The translations under genes were made by a program, and so were the position numbers. The notes under the pieces are model-generated. The model had not been told where the DNA came from and searched no databases. It saw nothing but the letters and a program-made list of their open reading frames with translations. From NCBI GenBank assembly GCA_030596395.1, contig JAUVKF010000011.1, positions 1 through 54,780 on the forward strand: DNA of 54,780 bases. Direction: 5' to 3'. Positions within the stretch are counted from its first letter, which is position 1. Each line of letters begins with the position of its first letter. This document shows, piece by piece, positions 49,939 through 54,780 of this stretch. The DNA is from Chlorobiota bacterium (GTDB lineage Bacteria > Bacteroidota > Bacteroidia > Bacteroidales > F082).

Positions 49939-50376
49939 ATGAAAACAATATTATTATTTGTAGCTGCATTTATGTTTAGTGCAGCAACTGCTTTTTCCCA
50001 AACTTATGTTGTTTCTGTTGAGTGGGATGAAGAAGAATGCAATTGTTGGGACCAGGGCAATTCATATTATGGGGTTAAGGTTGTAATATATGACAATGCC
50101 AACGATGTTACTGTTGTATCAGGCAAACAGGTTAATGTTGATTTTGGCACTTATGAAGTTGATGTAAGTGTACCTGAGGTAAATACTCACTGCGAAAATC
50201 CAAATCTTCAATATACACCTGTATTTGATGTTTATGCAGGAGTTTCCGTGTTTTGTGATAGCTTTACTCCTCCGCAAGCCATCTGCACTACTGGAAGCAA
50301 CGAGCACTCTCCAGATCCAACCTGTACAACGTTTGCTAATAATGGTGTTGATTTTTATTTAGATAATTTTCAGTAA
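49939..50376 (+). CDS. Small secreted Cys-containing protein
   Basis: A 145-residue protein with a signal peptide (MKTILLFVAAFMFSAATAFSQ). The mature part is acidic, with six or so Cys (EECNCWD, HCENPN, VFCDSF, AICTTG, PTCTTF) and a beta-rich pattern. No family was recognised. A strong hairpin follows it at 50399-50433. The T9SS protein gene comes next, so it may be a surface partner, but this is only proximity. Confidence 0.7.
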   Translation: MKTILLFVAAFMFSAATAFSQTYVVSVEWDEEECNCWDQGNSYYGVKVVIYDNANDVTVVSGKQVNVDFGTYEVDVSVPEVNTHCENPNLQYTPVFDVYAGVSVFCDSFTPPQAICTTGSNEHSPDPTCTTFANNGVDFYLDNFQ

Positions 50377-50398
50377 GAATCAAATTAAGTATTAGTAA

Positions 50399-50433
50399 CT
50401 AGCTGGTGAATGGTGTTTCCGTTCACCAGTTAG
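50399..50433 (+). terminator. Hairpin after the small secreted gene
   Basis: The 15-bp stem CTAGCTGGTGAATGG / CCGTTCACCAGTTAG with a 5-nt loop lies 22 bp after the stop. There is no clean T-run, so termination is probable but not certain. Confidence 0.6.
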
Positions 50434-50530
50434 CAATATTGTATACTTTAAATAAATATTTATAAAAATTGAAGCTTTTTATTCTGGATATACGATAGCA
50501 AACATCTAATTTTTCTTTATTTTAGACAAA

Positions 50531-53500
50531 ATGATTAAGATACATAAAACTATTTTACTTCTCTTTTTAGTTTTAATTTCTGTTGCATATATTTACGCTC
50601 AGAAAGAAGCAAATGTGTGGTATTTTGGTGAAAAGGCAGGCTTGGATTTCAATACCGGCCAACCACAAATATTATTGGGCCAAGTTGATACACGATTTAA
50701 TTGTGCAAGTATTAGTAACACAGCAGGTAATTTTCTTTTTGCAACCGATGGAGAGATAATCTACAATTCTGAACATCAAATCATGCAAAATGGGAATGAA
50801 CTAAATGGAGCGCGATTTGCATCAGCTGGAGTACTTATACTACAAAAACCAGGATTCGATCATCTTTATTATATTTTTACAGTACCTGATTATCTAGATC
50901 CACCTGGCCTGTATTATTCGGTAGTTGATATGATGCTTGACAATGGGCTTGGAGCTGTTACCCAAGAAAAGAACATTCCATTGGATGCTGCCTGGGACGC
51001 CCTCGAAAAGTTAACATCAGTAAAGCATACTAATGGACATGATATCTGGATTATCGCCAGAAAACATGAAGAAGATGCATATGTTAACTTTCTGTTAACG
51101 TCTTCAGGAATAAGTGATGAAGTTGTGATCAGCTATTCGCCAAATAGACCAGTTGGAATCTTGCGTGGTAATATGAAAGTATCATATAATAAAAAATATT
51201 TTATCTCTGCTTATGCTGGAAATGGAATACCTGCAGATGATCCAGACGTCAGATTCGATGTAAACAGATTTGATGCTTCTACAGGTGAAATAGAATTTAT
51301 ATATTCTATTAGTTTTCAAGATGGATCCAACTCACCTGAACCTAATTCCGTTGAGTTCTCACCCGATTCAAAACTTGCTTATCTATGCGTTTGGGGTTAT
51401 TCAACCGAGAATGATGACGGAACTGAACACCGTGTTTATCAATATGATATGTCGTTAATTGAAGATTCAGCACAATTTGCTGAATCTTCGGTATTAATAT
51501 CCCATAATGGAGGCTCAGGTATTCAATTATCAACTGATGGTAAAATATATTGTGGGATCAACGATTACTCTACAGAAATGACAGAATCACCTGTCCATGT
51601 GATACATGATCCCTGGAAAAGGGGAACAGCCTGTAATTTTGAGGAAAATGCCATTGAATTCCCAGAAGATCATGGTGCTTTATTTTACTTTCCTAACATC
51701 CTCCTTGACCACCTCTACCGTTTCGAGTTCGAAGGGCATTGCTCGGCTGATCCGTTTTACTTCCAGTCAAACTTCCAGCCCGATCCTGCCTTTATCGAAT
51801 GGAACTTTGGTGACCCCTTTTCAGGCAATAATATTTCCCATGACATTAATCCTACACACACCTTTTCGCAGGGGGGCGAATTTGAAGTCCACGTACATGT
51901 TGAATACCCCAATGGAAGAATAGAAGAAACCTCAAGGGTAGTAACGGTTACTGCAACACCCTACCCATACCTGGGACCCGATATCCTCAAATGCGAAGGA
52001 GAAGAAATAACTTTGAATGCCGGAAATGATGAAGGTATGTACTCGTGGAGCACAGGTGTTTTCGGTGAAAACCTCAACGAAATTACTGTTTCAGATACAG
52101 GCCGGTATTGGGTTCAGGTGAATAATGATGGTTGTTTGGGTTATGATACTATTTACGTAGGTCTTTTCCCAAAACCGGAAGTGAATGAAGACAGCCTGCA
52201 AATTATCCCAACAGCTTGCGGAGGAAGTACAGGTAAAATATTAGGCTTGCAGGTAACCGGTAAAGAACCTTTGACGTTTGAATGGTACGATGCAGACAGC
52301 AATTATTTATCAAATACATTGGACCTGTCAGATCTTGCCGTTGGCAATTATTTTTTGCATATATCAGATGGCTATGGCTGTATCACAATATCCGATCCAT
52401 ACACCATAGAAGACGCAGGAGATGTAGAGATCACAGAAGTAGAAAAAGAAGACAGCCACTGTAACCATAACCAGGGAAGCATTACCATCACAGCCGGTTC
52501 AGGCAGCACCGGTGACCTGCTCTATTCCATTGATAACGGCGACTCCTGGCAAATCGGAAACAGCAGTTTTGAAAATCTGCTACCTGGTAATTATTTCATC
52601 AGGGTGAAAGATGAGTCGGGTTGTGAAAGTGTGTATGCAAACAACCCGGTTGTGATTGAAAACATTGCAGGACCTGAAGTTACACAGGTAAATACTGTAC
52701 CCGAGAATGATTACCTGTCAAACGGACAAATAGACATCACAGCAACAACAGTAGAAAGTCAGCTTCATTTCTCCATTGACAATGGTACTATTTTCCAGAC
52801 AGATAACGGATTGTTTTCCAATCTGAGTGCAGGAACCTACAATTGTGTTGTTAAAGATGATTATGGTTGCGACACAAGTTTTACAATAGAAGTAAATCGC
52901 ATTATCTCACAATTGATTGAAGCCATTGCCGGAAACGGCAACACCTGCATTGGCAACGCTGCGGTAGTGCCTTTAAAGCTCAACAACTTTACTAATATTT
53001 ACAAATTCCATGTAAAACTTACTTACGATACAGCAATACTCAATTGTGACGGATACATTAATATCCACCCTGAACTGGAAAACAATCTCCAGGCCAGCAT
53101 CGTTCCCGGCACGGATGAAGTGATTGTAAGCTGGCAGGGCGAAGCATCTACATCACTTGAAGAAAATGCCACCATGCTTGAACTGGTTTTCGGAGCCAAA
53201 GATGAAGGAGTCTCAGGAATAGACTGGGCTGCTACCGAAGGCGAAAGCGCTTTCTACAACGAAGACCTTAACCTGATCAATGCCGATTACCATGTTGGCA
53301 TACTCAGGGTATATACACGCCCGAGAATATTGTTGGAAGACAAAACAGAAGTGTGTGAAGGTGATGACTTTTTTACATTTCCGTTTATTCTGGGAGGTTC
53401 AGGAGAGGTAACTTATGAATGGACAGGTCCGGATAACTTTTACAGCACCAATGAAGCTATCGTTATTCAGAACCTCACCCAACAGCACGAGGGAATTTAC

Positions 53501-54061
53501 ACTTTAACGGTAACTGACACAATCGACTGTATTGAAAGCACGGAACTGCACCTGACAGTCAATGAAACCCCACAAATCGCCTTTGCAGATTACGACACCC
53601 TTTTCGCCGAGTCTGGTTTCATCCTCGAAGCAGGAAGCGGTTTTGAAAGCTATCTATGGAACACCGGAGACACTACTGATGCCATACAGGTAAGCAATGA
53701 AGGCTTATACTCGGTATTTGTCACCTCAACAGAAAGCTGTAAATCCACCGATTCAGTCACGGTACTTTGGGGCGGCGAACCTTTTTACCTGCCCAATGCC
53801 TTCACACCCAATGGCGACGGATTAAATGATGAGTTCAAACCCGTCCAACGCTATGATTTTGTAAAAACCTACCATCTGTCAATTTACAACCGATGGGGGG
53901 AGATGATTTTTGAGACCGGCGATATCGAAAAAGGTTGGGATGGTACTTACAAAGGCCAGCTTGTACAACAAGGCACTTATGTTTATAGGATAGTTTACAC
54001 TGCTCATTCAACCGGAAATGAGACACAGGTGAAGACAAAACACTTAACGCTGGTTAGGTAA
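50531..54061 (+). CDS. Large surface protein with PKD, cohesin-like and gliding-type T9SS C-terminal domains
   Basis: A 1176-residue secreted protein. Signal peptide MIKIHKTILLLFLVLISVAYIYAQ; a WD40/kelch-like N-terminal region to about residue 390 (KEANVWYFGEKAGLDFNTG). A PKD domain at about 410-480 (IEWNFGDP...HTFSQGGEFEVHVHV). Ig-like/SprB-type repeats (SWSTGVFG; LLYSIDNGDSWQ; LHFSIDNGTIFQ). A cohesin-like domain at about 790-930 (VVPLKLNNFTNIYKFHVKLTYD). The C-terminal gliding-motility/T9SS type B domain starts LPNAFTPNGDGLNDEFKP. Exported and anchored by the type IX system. Binding partners unknown. Confidence 0.87.
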   Translation: MIKIHKTILLLFLVLISVAYIYAQKEANVWYFGEKAGLDFNTGQPQILLGQVDTRFNCASISNTAGNFLFATDGEIIYNSEHQIMQNGNELNGARFASAGVLILQKPGFDHLYYIFTVPDYLDPPGLYYSVVDMMLDNGLGAVTQEKNIPLDAAWDALEKLTSVKHTNGHDIWIIARKHEEDAYVNFLLTSSGISDEVVISYSPNRPVGILRGNMKVSYNKKYFISAYAGNGIPADDPDVRFDVNRFDASTGEIEFIYSISFQDGSNSPEPNSVEFSPDSKLAYLCVWGYSTENDDGTEHRVYQYDMSLIEDSAQFAESSVLISHNGGSGIQLSTDGKIYCGINDYSTEMTESPVHVIHDPWKRGTACNFEENAIEFPEDHGALFYFPNILLDHLYRFEFEGHCSADPFYFQSNFQPDPAFIEWNFGDPFSGNNISHDINPTHTFSQGGEFEVHVHVEYPNGRIEETSRVVTVTATPYPYLGPDILKCEGEEITLNAGNDEGMYSWSTGVFGENLNEITVSDTGRYWVQVNNDGCLGYDTIYVGLFPKPEVNEDSLQIIPTACGGSTGKILGLQVTGKEPLTFEWYDADSNYLSNTLDLSDLAVGNYFLHISDGYGCITISDPYTIEDAGDVEITEVEKEDSHCNHNQGSITITAGSGSTGDLLYSIDNGDSWQIGNSSFENLLPGNYFIRVKDESGCESVYANNPVVIENIAGPEVTQVNTVPENDYLSNGQIDITATTVESQLHFSIDNGTIFQTDNGLFSNLSAGTYNCVVKDDYGCDTSFTIEVNRIISQLIEAIAGNGNTCIGNAAVVPLKLNNFTNIYKFHVKLTYDTAILNCDGYINIHPELENNLQASIVPGTDEVIVSWQGEASTSLEENATMLELVFGAKDEGVSGIDWAATEGESAFYNEDLNLINADYHVGILRVYTRPRILLEDKTEVCEGDDFFTFPFILGGSGEVTYEWTGPDNFYSTNEAIVIQNLTQQHEGIYTLTVTDTIDCIESTELHLTVNETPQIAFADYDTLFAESGFILEAGSGFESYLWNTGDTTDAIQVSNEGLYSVFVTSTESCKSTDSVTVLWGGEPFYLPNAFTPNGDGLNDEFKPVQRYDFVKTYHLSIYNRWGEMIFETGDIEKGWDGTYKGQLVQQGTYVYRIVYTAHSTGNETQVKTKHLTLVR

Positions 54062-54410
54062 ATTAATCTTATTAAGAAATTTATTTCAAAATAAAAATCA
54101 CAAAATCAACGTGATATCCAAGCTTGATTCATGCTTTTGAACTGCTATTGGTTTGTATTCATTCTGATGTTTCATACATGTGAACAACATATTGTTCGCC
54201 TGCTTATCACTAATACCAAATATGCCCCAAAATGAGTGATATAAATAGTTTCTTTTTCCCTTCTTCTTCACTATAAAATATTTCCATAGCTACAGCTATG
54301 CAAAGATTTTTTAGCTCGAATAAGAAAAAATCAATTCAATTTATTTATCAATCATTTTGAAATATAATTGGTATAAGTTTAATCTGTTAAATTCGAAAAA
54401 CAACTTTAGT
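54062..54410. other. 349-bp intergenic region
   Basis: No gene is seen. Its right part is the MITE-like palindrome (54210-54377); the left part is AT-rich with no obvious terminator. Confidence 0.7.
54210..54377. mobile_element. MITE-like long palindromic element
   Basis: The ends CTAATACCAAATAT (54210-) and ATATAATTGGTATAAG (-54377) are imperfect terminal inverted repeats. Inside, CAAAATGAGTGATATAAATA pairs with the complement of TATTTATCAATCATTTTG. The centre is a perfect CATAGCTACAGCTATG hairpin. So nearly the whole 168 bp folds on itself. It has no coding capacity. Related ends (TAATACCAACTATAATTT, TTATACCAATTG) occur at 16679 and 16775. Confidence 0.6.
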
Positions 54411-54780
54411 ATGAAAGGTAAATTAGTAGAATGGGCAAAGCGATATTTATTTGCTGATGTGTTAAGCACGATATTCTCACTGGCTACTGCCTGGGCAATA
54501 ATGGAAGGAACTGGCGACAGGGTATTAGCTGCTTTTATTGGGTCTGCTATAGCCTCCATAAGCTTTTATGGTATTGTGGCTGCTGCTGATGTAAGGAAAA
54601 GCATTCGTAGGCACAGGGTTGATAACGAGAAGTATAAGATAAAGTCATTTCTTATAGATACCAGAAACCTAATAATTGAGTTTGGCCCTGCAGAGATATT
54701 GGATGTGCTGGCAGTACGACCTTTCTTTATGTACCTGATTCCTAAGTTAACAGGTGATTTTCTATTGGGTACATTTATTG
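54411..54780 (+). CDS. Hypothetical membrane protein, 3' end beyond the window
   Basis: An open frame of at least 123 codons from the ATG at 54411 (MKGKLVEWAKRYLFADVLST) with no stop before the window ends. Two hydrophobic segments (residues 16-33, about 43-62: AAFIGSAIASISFYGIVAAA) precede a basic stretch (RKSIRRHRVDNEKYK) and a third segment with FFMYLIPKLTG. No family was recognised. The overlapping minus-strand ORF is rejected as a shadow. Confidence 0.65.
   Translation, partial: MKGKLVEWAKRYLFADVLSTIFSLATAWAIMEGTGDRVLAAFIGSAIASISFYGIVAAADVRKSIRRHRVDNEKYKIKSFLIDTRNLIIEFGPAEILDVLAVRPFFMYLIPKLTGDFLLGTFI

Noticed and set aside
54341..54559. 72-codon minus-strand ORF at the right edge
   Set aside because: It overlaps the better plus-strand frame from 54411 and the palindromic element.

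Overview
The window looks like a chromosomal segment of a Bacteroidota bacterium, probably an anaerobic or facultative Bacteroidales/Marinilabiliales-type organism. The evidence is: many TAnnTTTG (-7) promoter boxes with almost no Shine-Dalgarno sites; type IX secretion sorting domains (a type A-like tail on an EndA nuclease and a gliding-type C-terminus on a 1176-residue surface protein); a Na+-pumping methylmalonyl-CoA decarboxylase operon; tryptophanase; the long Bacteroidota form of IspG; and a GGGP-synthase-family protein. No rRNA, tRNA, CRISPR array, transposase or phage gene was recognised. The accessory signal is mostly small palindromic repeats of several families.

Layout. 145-3828 (-): an envelope/redox group of a DUF5777-like barrel, YceI, a tRNA_anti-like membrane protein, two c-type cytochrome-like proteins and a DUF2892 protein. 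3983-6365 (+): an ATP-cone/Mrr-nuclease protein, a fructosamine-kinase-family protein and a small barrel. 6525-8147 (+): ispG, which has a palindromic element inside the reading frame and no normal start codon for its conserved N-terminus. 8239-12578 (+): mce-mmdA-mmdD-mmdC-mmdB, interrupted by two repeat clusters. 12849-15059: uridine kinase, a lipoprotein, a zinc-ribbon membrane protein and a DUF6249-like protein. 15302-19482 (+): tryptophanase, then an fRMsr / MntP-like / EndA / QueD operon. 19597-20493 (+): a secreted orphan.

20542-28265 (-) is the most intriguing block. It is an apparent seven-gene operon: PqqD-like protein, ATP-grasp ligase, fold-III PLP decarboxylase, eIF2B-like sugar isomerase, urea transporter fused to an M23 peptidase, TPR plus outer-membrane barrel, and a TPR protein. 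It reads like a peptide or amino-acid-conjugate pathway running from cytoplasm to outer membrane. I do not recognise it as a described system.

28434-38281: M64 peptidase; a divergent ECF sigma factor with a candidate anti-sigma partner; radA; a panC-panD-flippase-hldE2-type operon; a thioredoxin-like protein divergent from a ZIP transporter; Hsp20; and a second UPF0104 flippase. 38299-43008 (-): glutamine synthetase, an S9 peptidase and a GGGPS-like enzyme. 43182-49300 (-): metH and metF with an AAA ATPase between them, headed by a SAM-I riboswitch. 49939-54780 (+): a small secreted protein, the large gliding-type surface protein with a cohesin-like domain, a ~168-bp palindromic MITE-like element, and a membrane-protein gene running off the window end.
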